Counted from the stretch's first letter, positions 44,119 to 58,716 are shown. The stretch: 64,000 bases of DNA from Batillaria attramentaria (GCA_018292915.2 JACVVK020000058.1:476001-540000), one strand, 5' to 3'. The notes: a model not told the origin generated them from the sequence alone. Program-made: numbers and translations.

Positions 44119-44148
44119 AAAGTTGTTTCTCTATAGAGAAACAACTTT
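44119..44148. repeat. Perfect 30-base palindrome
   Basis: AAAGTTGTTTCTC, TATA, GAGAAACAACTTT. The right half followed by GAGACGGGGC resembles GGAGAAACAACTTT then GGACGGGGC near 45670 and diverged copies near 26403 and 54553, so it may be the junction of two inverted copies of a repeat. Confidence 0.6.
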
Positions 44149-44318
44149 ATGAGACGGGGCAGATTTTGCTACGCGCAGCAGCAAGTTTCAGTGATACAAA
44201 ACAAGACTGTGACGTTTCTCCACACAATACTTACTTTCACGCACACAGTGACGTAACGAAATCTGCGTCATAGACACCTTACGTGCACACTTTGCTGCTG
44301 CGTTCTTTTTGGCGCGAA

Positions 44319-44354
<36 letters not shown>

Positions 44355-44884
44355 ACGGATGTAATGATGGCTATCTCCTAAACCACCTCGTTGGAGGCCT
44401 TTTTACTTTGAGATAAAATGGGAATTCTCCTTCTCCAGACCTATTTTTCACGATTTTTAGCCTACTGCATTTTCAAAAGAGTTATCGCCGATTTTAAAAA
44501 TCGGTCATGTTACGAATTTTTTCGAAAAAAATGTTCAAATGGCTTCATTTTCTGAAATTGGGAAGATCATCCAATTATACTGCCTGTTTTCGTAGCACAG
44601 CTATGTAGCTCTGATAGGTTTTGTGTAAGAAAAATATTTCCGAGGTAGGGGTGGTTTGCATATAAGGCCAAATATCTGTGAAAAGACTCCTTCAAATTAC
44701 TCATCATTCCGGTATTTTTGTCACTTGTACCAACTGCACATATGACATGAACTGCTGCACTATTATAGCTTTAGTATTAAGAATAGCAGAGCTTTTAGAT
44801 AAATACATTTTTCACGTTTCTGCGAGAAGCGCCGGTCAAAAAAGTTCCAATACTGCAATTTCGTAAGTACAAACCAAGGCACTT

Positions 44885-45310
44885 AAGTCCACGTTTCATC
44901 AGCTCTCTAGATCTTCCAGATTTTATGTCAAAATTAATTCAGTCACGGAAGTCACAAAAGCAACAAGGAAATCACAAGATATGTAGAAGTATCATCTGTC
45001 AGACGAGCAGCGTGAGGCTGACGTCAAATCTTTGGTTCACAGACAAAATCTGCAAGTATCGCCACTGCTTCCGACATTTCATCAGCCCTCTAGATCTTCC
45101 AGATTTCATGTGAAAAATAATTCAGTCGGAGAAGTCACAAAGCCAACAGGGAAATCACAAGACATGAACAAGCATCCTCAGACGATCTCAGTGCTAGAGC
45201 TGACGTCGAAAGTTTAGTTCACGGAATTGACGTCATCTCTCTCTCTCTGTATGACGACCTGCCTGAGGCTGACGTCAAATGTTTAGATCACGGAACTGAC
45301 GTCTCTCTCT
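44885..45310. repeat. Diverged ~185 bp tandem repeat (2.5 units)
   Basis: CTCTAGATCTTCCAGATTT recurs near 44904 and 45089. Each unit then has AATTCAGTC, GAAATCACAAGA and GCTGACGTC, and a third partial unit ends near 45300. Confidence 0.7.
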
Positions 45311-45320
45311 CTCTCTCTCT

Positions 45321-45503
45321 GGGGAGCCAAGGTGGCCGAATGGTAGAGCGTTGGACTTTCAATGCTTGGGCCGAGAGTTCGAATCCTGGCCGCTGGGGCC
45401 AAATATTTGTGCTGGCCTTTTTCTCGTTGCCCCGTCTTTGATATCACCCTTATGTGGGGGAAAAGGACGTTAAACTCCTAAACACCCACCCACCCACCCA
45501 CCC
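45321..45503 (+). mobile_element. tRNA-derived SINE, family 1, full length
   Basis: GGGGAGCCAAGGTGGCCGAA then TGGTAGAGCG (A box) and GAGTTCGAATCC (B box), a central GCCCCGTCTTTGATATCACC and a tail of CACCC units. It is inserted in a CT-rich tract. Confidence 0.85.
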
Positions 45504-46101
45504 TTTCTCTCTCTGCCTCTCTCTCTCTCCCTCCCTTCTTCCCCCACCCGGCCCCACCCCCAGTCACGTGGCTAATCGGTCGAGGTCGTAGAGGATCTAG
45601 TGTCATTGGTAGAACTTGGAGAGGGGAGAACCGGCAACAATAACAACAAAGACAAAATAAAATGAAGTTTGGAGAAACAACTTTGTAGGACGGGGCCGTT
45701 CCTCCTTGTTTCCAAATAGGTAGGCTATTATTTTTGCTCTAAATATAAAAATAATGTCGAGTCGTCATGGTTGCCTGCAGGCATTTATCGAACGAACTAA
45801 CATTGAATGCACAAAACTGACAAAAGCCTGATCTATCATGTCCTAAAGGACCGACTGTGCATTTCTGAGGTCTGGGGACCCAGTGCAAAAAGGGTAAGAA
45901 CATAGTGCGGCATTTCATTACCTGCAGAAGTTTATGCAATAAAAATATTCTTCACAGCGTTTGTTCATCGTTTAACAAAAGACTGTAGTTCACGAATATT
46001 TCACTGTATCTTCTGTCGACTCTAAATTATTATCTTTCATATGATGTACAAAATGCTGGTATTCAAGATGCAGTAAGATAGCAAATTGACAAATAACTCA
46101 C

Positions 46102-46401
46102 ATTCTATCAGAAAATTTCTTTCACTCTTCATCGTATAGAATTCTGGCCGTGGCGCCCAGTTGGCTGAACAGTAACACGTTATGTTGTCTGTAGTGGCTT
46201 GTGATGTGTCGATGGTCAGAGAGCTGGACACTGACGTACTTGTCGTCTCTCGATCCTGGGTCCTGTGGTAAGGACTGGTGCATGTGAAGTTAACACTGTC
46301 AACCAGCGGCTTGCCGCCAGTCACGGTACAGGTCAGAATGTCTTTGGCTGTCAGAATTGAACCCGAACCCTCTGAGATATTTGGAGCAGGTTGTGGAGGA
46401 T
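46102..46401 (-). CDS. Gene B exon: Ig-like domain 3
   Basis: The exon is 300 bases with the same TTTACAG acceptor and T|GTGAGT donor as gene A. The few replacements include CTNPYNST to CTSPYHRT, which removes a sequon. All cysteines are kept. Confidence 0.75.
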
Positions 46402-46659
46402 CTGTAAATTGGAAGGCGTACGACTCATAAACAGTTGTACTGAAACCCATAAGCGCCCGAAACAACAACAACAACAAACATAAACACAGTAGTATTAGAT
46501 AATTATGTGTATGTCAGGTGTTCTAGATTTTCATTTATTTCACACATTAACACACTTTAAACACACTTTAAACTCATAATTTATTTTCGATTTTTACTTT
46601 TCTGGTTGAAATCCAAAAGACCCAACTTCTATCAATTTCTTTTAGCATTTTTCGTACTA

Positions 46660-47398
46660 CAGTATACGCCGGTTATAAGAAACTCGAGGGGGGTGAATTT
46701 TTTTGGTTTCTTATATCCGAGTTTTCTTATATCTGAAAGTCGGATATAAGAAAGTATTTTGAAAAAATATTTCTTATAACCGAGTTCAGTGAAAAAAAGG
46801 TTTAAAACATTTCATTTTTCTCAGTTCGTGTATGTTTTGCATTAAATTAAGAAATATCTGGTTTCTCTTAAAGACCTGCACAGAATATATATGTGTAGAG
46901 TTAATATACACCAGTGCGTTTGTGTCCTTCAATGTCAGATTTTTTTGTTTGAACATGAAAATACTGTTTTTGCTTCCCAACTGTAGCGCTGGCGGTCATG
47001 TGGTAAGAAAAAACAAAACAAAAAGAAAAAAACAACAACCAAACCAACCAACCAACCAACCAACCAACCAAACAAACAAACAAACAAAAAAGAACTAAGG
47101 GGGGAGAGAGAGAGAGAGAGAGAATTCCCTTGTATTTATAGGATATATTAAAAGTGCATTATGTATCAACTTTTGATCTATAAAACACTCGTCCCATTAG
47201 AGTATGATATGCGATGCTTTCCGTGTCTAATTTGGCTGAAAAAAGCTGCAAATTAGCTTTTTTTTTCTGTTGGGAGGGGGAAGGGGGATGGAGGAAAGAT
47301 GGACCACGTATATTGTCAAAGAAAGGAATTGATCAACAGTTAGTCTAATACTGATAGTTTTATTCTCCTTAACGCGAGCCCTGTAGACAGAGACAGAC

Positions 47399-47452
<54 letters not shown>

Positions 47453-47922
47453 CCCAATCAGGCAAAAAAACAAAATAATAATAAAAACAACATATAACAA
47501 TAGAACAACAAAAATGCATCTCGTATTTTTTCTTCTTGCCAACATTCAATTTTGCACGGAATACAATGGTAAAGAACCAATTCAAGAAAAGAAAATCATG
47601 CGCCATCATGTGCCTGTCCTAAGTGACGTCAGACCTGACCTGTTTTCTTAGAATGAGTGAAATTTTCTTGGAAATGTACTTTCGGTTTCTTACAATGAGT
47701 GAAATTTTCTTGGAAATGTACTTTCGGTTTCTTATATCCGAGTTTTTGTATCAAGCGGGACAAGAAATTTGCTTTCCTAAAACCGAGTTTTCTTATAAGC
47801 GAGTTTCTTGTATCCGAGTTTTTGTAATACATAATAAAGAAGAGTTTGGCCGGGGGAAAAAAAATTCGTTAGCAATAACCGAGTTTTCTTATATCCGAGT
47901 TGCTTATATCCGGCGTCCACTG
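46660..47922. mobile_element. Non-autonomous pogo/Tc1-like TIR element
   Basis: The ends CAGTATACGCCGGTTATAAG and CTTATATCCGGCGTCCACTG are inverted repeats, flanked by TA on both sides (46658-46659 and 47923-47924). Sub-terminal repeats of CTTATATCCGAGTTTT occur several times at both ends. CAGT termini, TATAAG/GAACTCG-like motifs and a TA target fit the Tc1-mariner-pogo group. No transposase is encoded in 1263 bases. Confidence 0.75.
47403..47450. repeat. (GA)n microsatellite
   Basis: About 24 units inside the pogo-like element. Confidence 0.9.
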
Positions 47923-48460
47923 TACCTAGATACTTGCACAATGACAGCATCTCACAGGCACTGAGCCAATAGAAGGGTACCCGTGATGCACTGAGCCAAC
48001 AGAAAGATACACGTAATGCGGCTGACACAAGGACTGGTTTTACCGCTCGACAGCATTGTGTCACGTTTAGAGTACTGCTTATCATACTATTTCGAGCAGA
48101 TAAGGGAAGACGGATTAGCTGAAGGACGTTAAACTCCCGAACATCTACCCACTGCACAGACACACCCATAATCATGTCGCGAAACATAAGTCGGCTTCTC
48201 GTGAGCCTAGTAAAAATGGAAATAGCGCGTTTAACAGAAACATGTAGATGTTTACGTACACTAAGGCCAAAACTTCCCTTTCGATACTTTCTTTATAGAC
48301 GACGCAAGGAGAAGAAGAAAAAAGGTTAGATGTTAAAGGGCCTAGTTTTTCCAATTTTATTTGACTCACAGATCGTTCTAAACTGTTTTGGTGGTGTCTA
48401 GAATCACTTCTCTTGCTCACATTCAGCTGACTGAAGCCGAAACGCAGAAGCCGGAGACAG

Positions 48461-48857
48461 TGGCCCCATTTACATTAGCTTAAAATACCGCCCTGAGAGT
48501 GCCCTGTCGCGTTTACACTTGGACAAACCGCTCCGAAAGCGCACCGCTCTCAGACTACCTACAGGGGGTAGTCTGAGGACGCTCCAGCTTAGGGCGTTTT
48601 CGTCACGTCACGTGGGGCCCTGTGTCACCGTAGCGACAGGCCAATTTTGCAAATGGCAAAAGATCGTTTTTGTCTGCCAAGGCATACAAAAACACGTGTT
48701 TTCTGGGCGCTGCCATCATGAATATGTCACATTCCTCGAGAGCACGTGACGTATCAGCCCCCTTTCCACGATTGTGTGATTTAAACGCCGTGGAGCGCTC
48801 TCAGTACGGTGCGCTTTAGGGGCGCCTTCAGAGCGCTCTGTAATGTAAATGGGGCCA
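48461..48857. mobile_element. TIR element with TGGCCCCATTTACATTA ends and no target duplication
   Basis: The 17-base ends TGGCCCCATTTACATTA and TAATGTAAATGGGGCCA are perfect inverted repeats. Unit 1 keeps the empty site near 18812-18823 (GACAGTGTGGCG), and comparing the two shows no duplicated target bases. The interior has GC-rich inverted motifs (GAGCGCTCTC) and no coding frame. Superfamily unknown. Confidence 0.75.
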
Positions 48858-49599
48858 TGTGGCGACTACACTCGATCTTGTAGCTTACAATGGAAATGTG
48901 ATGGCCTCCGTTTATGGACAGTTGAGATTTTCGTCGTTTTTTGACTATCACCACACGTCAGCGTGTGTCGAATTTGGAGCTCGACTAATCTCTGACTATT
49001 TCATAGGTAGGTACTACATATTTCAGTACCTATTTCGAGCGCACATGCACCGTCACAAGAGCAACTGGTTAGAAACAGGAGTCTCTCGATATAAAACGTA
49101 ATACATGTATCAAGTTGGCAGCAACCGAAGAAAAGGACTACGCAGTGGGTCAGCACATCCAAAACTAACGGAATACAACAGACGGATTGGTTGATGAGTT
49201 TATTTGGGAGGCCACAGGCCTATTCAAATGGGTGAGCTACGAGTATTGTATAAGGTACATATCAGATACGAGTCTATATCAAATACCGTAGATAGATACA
49301 GTTGTTTACAGCGTACATTGGACGAATGCACACGCCCGTCGCTTTAAGGCTCTGTACACAAACTGTGCAAGACTGTATAGCACGTCAGAATTATTAGTCA
49401 AAAGGAGGCTAGATAATAGCTGTTATTCCCCATCAAGCTGTGGAATACCGACGAGCATTTTGATCCAAGACGCAAATCAACCCTGAGCTTTAGCAAGAGC
49501 ATTTAGCGTCTTGGTTCAAAATACGAGTCGGTATACCACAGCTTCATGGAGTGTTACTGCTTTATCACCCTTTATCAATGACTGAGTGTGTGAATGTGT

Positions 49600-49715
49600 A
49601 TATGTATTTATATGGTATGTTTGTGTATATCAATTGTGTTTTATTATCAAGAGGAGCAAAGCAAATTCTTCTTAATTGTAACTAAGAAGCAATAAATCTA
49701 TCTTATCTTATCTTT
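49600..49715 (+). mobile_element. Retroposon 3' end with AATAAA and (TTATC)n tail
   Basis: CAATAAATCTATCTTATCTT closes a stretch that lacks any unit 1 counterpart. This resembles other retroposon ends in the window; the 5' limit is not resolved. Confidence 0.35.
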
Positions 49716-50739
49716 TTGGGCCAACTTATGGTATATTTTGAACGTTTATCCTAGTAAAAACTGACAGTCGACAGCGGCTGCACATAGCAGACGAACGAGT
49801 GTGTACGTCGGCAGAGCAAGACGCCGACAGAGTAGAGTGCGTCTTTTCATGCTGGCAAAACGGTGTCAATGCACTCATGCACTAAAATCCAAAATCCAAA
49901 CAAAAACATAAGTTCTAAACTTCGACTAAAGACACAAATAAACATGCTAACGCTTTCAAGGAAATGAAAATTTGCGAGGTGAATGCGAAACCGATCAAGC
50001 ACAGCTCATTCTGTTCACGATTTGCACGATTTGGGCCCGTTCGACCGGGAGTCTTTCTGTCGCGATTCTTCACGAAATATGAAGCTTTATGAGTGTTTAT
50101 TCTAATATCTTTAGTACATGTACACCAATTAAAGTGTCCTTCCACCAACAGCTACGTTATTTAACTGCATACATGATTCAAACGATTCAGGAGCTTCTGT
50201 TCAATCGGAGATCATTCTAGACAACGAATCTGCTGCCATTCTCTGCGCCGATAGCAGACAATGCAGCGAGTCGATTCTGTTCAGCTTTATGTCACAGGTT
50301 TGGGGTTTCAAAGCGTTGAAACTGCTTTTGATTTGAGTGCTTGTTAGGTCAAGTCTCGAACTTGAGCAGCGGCATACGGCTTGCCACGGTCAGGCAGATC
50401 AGGAAACAGCATACATGTCGTTGAGGCACCAGTTTCGACTGAACTTTTTGAGAACGACTTTTGAAAAGTATTGGTTAAAACTGTCCGAAATTTGAGTAAG
50501 GAGTGCTTGCTAGGTACAGGTTACTGTTGTTTTGTACTTGAACGGCGAGTTTATGAAGTCGGAAACACCGATATGCCGAGTCAAAATGTTTCGTCGTCGA
50601 TGGTGTTGACCTAGGGAGCGATTTCTCCCCGTAGAGTAGTAATACATGTACTTGCTTATCGATGACGATGCTTTTTTTGCCAAAAAGGTTGTATCTCTGT
50701 TCTTTCTGTCTGAAAGAAAAAAACTTTTTGCAGGGAACC

Positions 50740-50940
50740 ATGCCTGATTGTCATGTGATGTCGTGCTCTGTGTCACATGATTTCTCAAGTACTCGTACAA
50801 TATGGACACTTATTCCACAGGAGAGATCAAAGAAAAAGAGGCCGCTATGGATGAAAATTGGATGTATGCCAAATGTGTATGCCATATATAACCAAAACCA
50901 AACGTCAGGCGCTGGAAGTCGCTGCGTGTTAAAGTACTAA
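50740..50940 (+). pseudogene. Possible THAP-domain relic
   Basis: An open stretch starts MPDCHVMSC and continues to LIPQERSKKKRPLWMKIG, which resembles the MPxxC...C...P...W beginning of a THAP zinc finger, as in P-element-like and other transposases. The distal Cys-x2-His pair is not seen, and no full transposase follows. Confidence 0.25.
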
Positions 50941-51072
50941 CGGAGAAATTAGAAAGACAACATGGCTTTGAAATTTTAAAATCTGGCTACGACATAGTGC
51001 AAAGATGCACTGACGAGAGAGGTACATGGTTTGCGCGAGACATTTACACCAGCCCCCACCTCCCACCTTCCA

Positions 51073-51107
<35 letters not shown>

Positions 51108-51328
51108 ACTTTTGCTCCAACCTTGACCATAAGTTTAAGCTTCACGTTACCATTATTGCGACTTACTGACCCAGTAGAATTAATCTGCATTAATCTGCAA
51201 TTCAAACCTGCAGTATTTTTTTTAATACTCGTAGAAAGCTTTTTAAATAGAAATATCAATGTGCTTTCGAGAGTAAGCTTTCATCATTAGAACCTGCCTC
51301 TTCGGATCTCAGAGAGAGAGAGAGAGAG

Positions 51329-51378
51329 GGTAGGTGGGCGGGTGTTTAGGGGTTTAACGTCCTTTTCCACCACATAGG
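51329..51378 (-). mobile_element. SINE family 1, 3' fragment
   Basis: GGGTAGGTGGGCGGGTGTTT and TTTAACGTCCTTTTCC match the SINE 3' end. It lies 25 bases from the donor of the gene B Ig2 exon, inside a GA-rich tract. Confidence 0.7.
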
Positions 51379-51402
51379 AGAGAGAGAGAGAGAGAGACTT
51401 AC

Positions 51403-51678
51403 AATAGAGGTGCAATGTAAATGGTCGTGACCGCTGTTTTTTTGGAGGATTAAATATACGGTTGATCGCCACGCAAGCCACAAGTGTTCCGTCGTCCGTC
51501 ACGTTTGGCACGTATCGACACGTGTTGTGTGTTTTGCCGTTCTCACACTCAACCCCGAGCCAGCCGTAGTCCACAGCTGGATTGACTGTAGCGTGACATG
51601 CCAGTGTCATCATCTGTGTTCCGTTGAATGTGATGAAGGGAGAAGGTCCCAGGACTTCAATGCCATTATCTGGACCGT
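51403..51678 (-). CDS. Gene B exon: Ig-like domain 2
   Basis: A GTGTCAG acceptor and a T|GTAAGTC donor frame 276 bases. It shares PSPFIT, TLACHAT, GVECENG, NTCRYVP and VACVAIN with the family pattern but differs strongly from gene A exon 3. A (CA)n tract adjoins the acceptor. Confidence 0.78.
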
Positions 51679-51680
51679 CT

Positions 51681-51715
<35 letters not shown>

Positions 51716-51984
51716 AAGAGAGAGAGAGAGAAGCAAGCGACAATTACATTGCTATTTAGGTCAGGAGCAAATATATCAAGATTTCTCGAGAAATTGTTAA
51801 TACAATCTACTCATTTGCAACATTCCGAGTTGACGAGTGTAGTCAACGATACAACTTACATTGCACATCAGTTGCTGCATGTTCCTCTACGCACATCCAT
51901 TTTACCAGCGCGAAAAGGAAATCTTATAATCAACTGCATCAACTGCAATATCTTGTATACATGGTTCCAAATTTGATCACTTAC

Positions 51985-52224
51985 AAGCAACATTCACGGT
52001 ATATGTCGTGGTGTAATTCTGACCACCACACTCCATCTGACACACAAACTCTTCCCCATCTTGTTGTCTGGTTATGTTGGTCACCACCAGGTGGTCTGTG
52101 TCGGCGTGACCTGGCCATGTTGGTGGAACTGTATCGTCTGAACAAAGTCCCAGGCATGTACAGTCCAGAGTTTCACCCTCAATGACATATTCTGCACACG
52201 ATATCGTCGACACGCCCTGTGCAT
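51985..52224 (-). CDS. Gene B exon: Ig-like domain 1 (outermost)
   Basis: A TTTCAG acceptor and a T|GTAAGTG donor frame 240 bases, the same length as gene A exon 2. SCAEYVIEGETLDCTCLGLC, WPGHADTDHL, FVCQMECGG and VAC keep the cysteine scaffold; about half the other positions differ. With the signal exon it would start ...AAAS-D-AQGV. Confidence 0.78.
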
Positions 52225-52443
52225 CTGAAACAAATATATTTTATGTCTGGCATTCCTAAGACAGGGAAAAGTGTTCCGGAAAATCTGCTGCATGTTCGCA
52301 TCTTTACCCACACGAAAGGTACCACGGGCCAAATCCTTCACTAACTACAACACGACCCGAGAGGCAGCTATTGGCGGAGTTCACGTCCACGTTCAGTGAA
52401 TTTATCAAACAATACGGAAAAGCAAAATCACCGAATAAGGATT

Positions 52444-54512
<2,069 letters not shown>

Positions 54513-55084
54513 AAAAACGGCAACAATAACAACATATCAGACTAAATAGCATGAAATTTGGAGAAACAAATTTATGGGATGGGGCCATTCCTCCTCGTTT
54601 AAAGAAGTGAAACACTGAAAATCAGTCCCATTGAATGAAGTACGCTGCTTTGATTTGACAGTTTGGTTATATGGGATGTTCAGTATGTCAAAGGGACTTT
54701 GAAAGTTGACACCAAGTACAAATGAACTGATTTTCATAAGTTTGATTATGATTTATGAGCTGTTAAAATTTGTTCCAGGGTCGCTTAATATTTTGGGCTG
54801 AGCTTATGTACACGTCGACCTTATTCAGCGCTGTGCATACACACCTCGAGAATACCATTATTATCATACAGTCGAACAGGGAAGTAAAAGTACGACTGTA
54901 CCACTAGTCGAGGCGCTCCCAAACAAGCAACCAGAAACATGTCACAAAATGTTTTTCAGCTGTATTCAAAGCCTACCAGATAGTTAAGAATGCGACAGGT
55001 TTCGTCTGGGGGTGAACACTCGACACTGAACATACCCAATGTGTGTAAGACATTATGTGCGTGCGTGCGTGCGTGCGTGTGTGT

Positions 55085-55132
<48 letters not shown>

Positions 55133-57012
55133 AGCGGTACCAGGAGAGGAAACATTCCTTTTTCAGCGTGCTGTTATTATCAGCGACGCTGGTAATGCAA
55201 TGGAAGAACCTGCCTGTGAAAAACACCTGCGCGCGCGCGCGCGCGCACACACACACACGCACACACACACACACACACACACAAAATCAATAAGACGCCT
55301 CGCATGCCGACTACTGGAAAACTAGTTTACCCCGGCGAATGATTCTACGTACAGTTGCTAAGTTGAATGGCTCTCGCCAGGCCATTGTCATCATATCGTT
55401 TCTAGTGTGCTGTGATTAATTTGTACAGCGATTCATCGTAGCTGAAAGCATTTATCAATCTGACAAACAATAATAAGAACGAGGAACTAAAAACAGAGAG
55501 TGGCTTCCCTTTCCATTATGTTAATTAGGCCTACGGCGTTGATCGTCATGTGTCATGAAGGACATTTCTGCCGGATTCGATTTTTCGTTGGGTAATGTTA
55601 CAATGTGCCAACGCATATGTATCTTACAGTAGTGGACTTTACAACACCATGTCGCTAAAGCGTTTAGCTATGATTCTACATGTAAAATCCCCTGCGAACT
55701 AAAACCGCAATACAAGGACTGAGGAAACACGAATACGTTTAACTGCATTCACAGTGTCCAGATAAAAGGTGGTTTCAGATAACTATGGAAAATAGTATGT
55801 GAGAATTATTCTTTAACTCCTAATTGTCCAGACACGTATCACATCCTGAATCAAAATCGTCACAACACAAGACAGCACTAGACAACACTATTATGCAACA
55901 GCAGTCCCCCCGACAGACAGCGCAACTATATTGCGTCACACTCCGACAAGCGGTCAACGTTAGCCAGACAGTTCGGCAATTTCGCACCCTTTTGTGAATA
56001 CCGTGGTCACTCGTTTTCTTCGGGTATTGCTACTAGTAGCTAACGGCACACTCAGTCTCACCCTTACAACTTGCCCCAAGCACTTCCCACTGGCGTGAGG
56101 GCGGTAGACAACAAATTAAAGACAAGTCTCGTTACGGGCATGAAGCCACGTGTGACGTACTCACAGAGGTATGAGCCATACACAAGACTGCCTTTAGCAG
56201 GCAACGGGATTATGAGAGATTATGCAATCTACTGCAGGCTGGGCGAGGCAAGGGAAGGGATAAGGCCTCGTGGAGAGTGCCAACGCTTTGCGTAATAGTG
56301 CTGTGGAGTGATGTCTAGTACTGTGTAGTGGTCTCGTGAGTTTTGGTAAGTCTTGTCATATAGTGTGGTCGGGGAGGAGGGGGGGGGTAGGGCTGTGGAC
56401 AGTTAGGTGTTAAGCAGAACCCATTCCCGACAAAATAGAAATAGGACTGACGGTATAACTAGAAAGAATCATTAATCAATGAAAATTGTAAGTCTGTTCG
56501 AAGAACACGATTTCTTCAATCCCAAGCCAGTAGCTGAAGTACAGAAAAAAATCATGTAACACTTTCGACACCTGGGACCATGGAAAAATCATCGAAAAGT
56601 ACAAGCAGCCGTACCTCCAAACGACATCAGTAGACAGCACAGAAGACAGGCAAATAACGGCGCATTCCCCATGCTGTTTTTGTTGTGTCACTGAGACGCT
56701 GTTGCATCTACGTCAACGAGAAATAATCACACATCACTACTCCCTGCTTCTCATAATATCACCAGAAAGCGTCTCTGTTCCTAATCCGGCTGAGCGGAAA
56801 CTCCAACGTAAAATCCCGTGTTACTAACTGATACGTCGAAAAGTAACACGGGTACATACGAACCCCATGGTGTTTTCACTTCCGTGTAGACAGGCCGCCC
56901 AACCGAATCAGCGCGGCCAACATACATGCACTGAAGGTGAAGGTCGTTAATAGTAAAACAGACAATAGAACTATAGAACCTGACGCCCTCCGCCACTGCC
57001 AACAATGCGCGC

Positions 57013-57056
<44 letters not shown>

Positions 57057-57126
57057 ACAACGGTGTTCTAATTATATCCATCACATACTGAATTATATTG
57101 AATCTCTCTCTCTCTCTCTCTCTCTC

Positions 57127-57230
57127 ATGTTGTCTTTTTACCCTTTAACGTAGACTAGCAGGACAGCTTGTAAGACAGGCAGTAATGCCTAAATGCTTTA
57201 TCCTGAATAAAAAACGTTTCATCATCATCA
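57127..57230 (+). mobile_element. Short retroposon 3' end with AATAAA and (CAT)n tail, unit 2 only
   Basis: The sequence from ATGTTGTC to CATCATCATC interrupts a CT tract that is continuous in unit 1 (28991-29014). It ends CTGAATAAAAAACGTTT then CATCATCATC, the layout of a 5'-truncated non-LTR retroposon with a microsatellite tail. Confidence 0.6.
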
Positions 57231-57927
57231 TCTCTCTCTCTCTCTCTCTCTCTCTGAGCCGCGAATTAGCCTTTGTTGCTTGCGCAACAGCCTTTGAATA
57301 CTCTATACAACAGCCGCGAATTAGCCTTTGTTGCCCTAACTAACTAACTAACTCTCTCTCTCTCTCTCTGCAGGCACAACCACCACTGCATGGAACGAGG
57401 ATGTAAAAGGCACCCGCTTTTGTTGACACCGACAGCTTGATAAAAAGCTACCTCACTCTACATTAGGTCACCCCTGGAGTACTTGAAAGGAGCAGACCGG
57501 AGGTGGTGGTGGGTATTGTGTGTGAAATGCAGTAAATGGTGTTTGGACACCTGAATACGCAATGCCTTTGCATTTTCAATGTGCTGTACACAACAGTTTG
57601 TAACCGAAGTATTTATGTGATGTGATGTGATATTGAAACATCGCCCTGGAGTAAGGAAATGACAGATAGAAAGAAAGAAGGTGACTTGTATACAACAGCT
57701 CTAACATTTCTATTACCTATAGCCTTACAGCTATTGAGGCTAAACGCCCTCGATGAAGCGGGAACATGATACTATAGCCGCTGTTGTTGATAAGGAAGTT
57801 TGCTGTTCATAATGAGCCTGTTCCATAACAAATGTCTGAATACAGTTTCCTCAATTTAAGGCCACAACTTGTGAAAGGCTAAGAACCGATTTCCACCACA
57901 CTGGATGCAGTACAGAAGGAAACGGTC

Positions 57928-57988
57928 ATGGCCCGGGTATCTTGGGCGGCATCTGTATGGATCATGTTTGTGTTCGCTGTATGTACAG
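57928..57988 (+). CDS. Candidate plus-strand signal-peptide exon, unit 2 copy
   Basis: It has the same 20 residues and CAG|GTATGT donor as 29717-29777. The three differences (GCC/GCT, GTG/GTA, TGC/TGT) are silent. Confidence 0.45.
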
Positions 57989-58647
57989 GTATGTGTGCTG
58001 CACTATCTGCCGTATTACTCTACCACTGCACGCTAAACGTTACTGCTAGTTACACAAGGACACGCACATTCTGAGCAAGCAACACTGTTTATCAAGTCAC
58101 TAGCGGCACGTTTTGAAAAGAAGACGTATGGAACTTTATTGGTCTAAGCCATTCTTTTTTTTAAACCAGGGAAACGCCCATATAGATACAGTACAAACAA
58201 ATTAAACGGGCTAATTCCATCATTGATAAGCTTACTTATTTCTTTGCAACAGTTTCGCTCGTAAGTGCGTCTGTACGCTCGAATACTCTATACTGGTGAT
58301 CAGAGCTGTTCTTAATGCGATACAATTGTGACTGGAGGTTGTATATGTCAAATGTATATATTGTTTAGAGTCCGGTACACAGTCACCGGAAGGTAATTAC
58401 TCCGGCCCCGACCGTGCGGGGTTTAATGATAACACGTACAGCAAGTTTTATAATAGGTAGATTGATAGGGTGGTCCAACGCTGGTCACTTGGTTTAGTCT
58501 GGGGGATTTGGGTTGTTTTGCAAGTTTTTAGTAAAGGCATTGCATAAATTCTGCGATCTCAAAATCGTACCAGACAACATTTGAATAAAAATGACAACAT
58601 GCTGTTCGTAGAACAGATAGAGGTTGCCCTGGGCTCCAGAGTCTCAC

Positions 58648-58687
58648 CAGAAGCAGCTGCAATGAGAACAATGCTAGACCAGAACAT
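58648..58687 (-). CDS. Gene B exon 1: signal peptide
   Basis: It is identical to gene A exon 1 (30450-30489), with the same donor, and opens gene B about 6.4 kb upstream of its first Ig exon. Confidence 0.6.
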
Positions 58688-58716
58688 AATATTATTCACA
58701 GATACGATCGTTACAG

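Larger units (their letters stand above)
42756..45789. other. 3 kb replacement block in unit 2 made of mobile DNA
   Basis: It takes the place of about 370 bases of unit 1 (15645-16015). It holds a Penelope-like palindrome, a perfect 30-base palindrome (44119-44148), a GT tract near 44323-44352, tandem repeats at 44885-45310 and a SINE at 45321-45503. No gene is recognised. Confidence 0.75.
46520..51402. other. Gene B intron between Ig2 and Ig3 exons, filled with insertions
   Basis: Parts near 47925-48460 and 48858-49170 match unit 1 around 17200-19080 at lower identity. Inserted are a pogo-like element, a TIR element and retroposon fragments. No host exon is seen. Confidence 0.6.
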
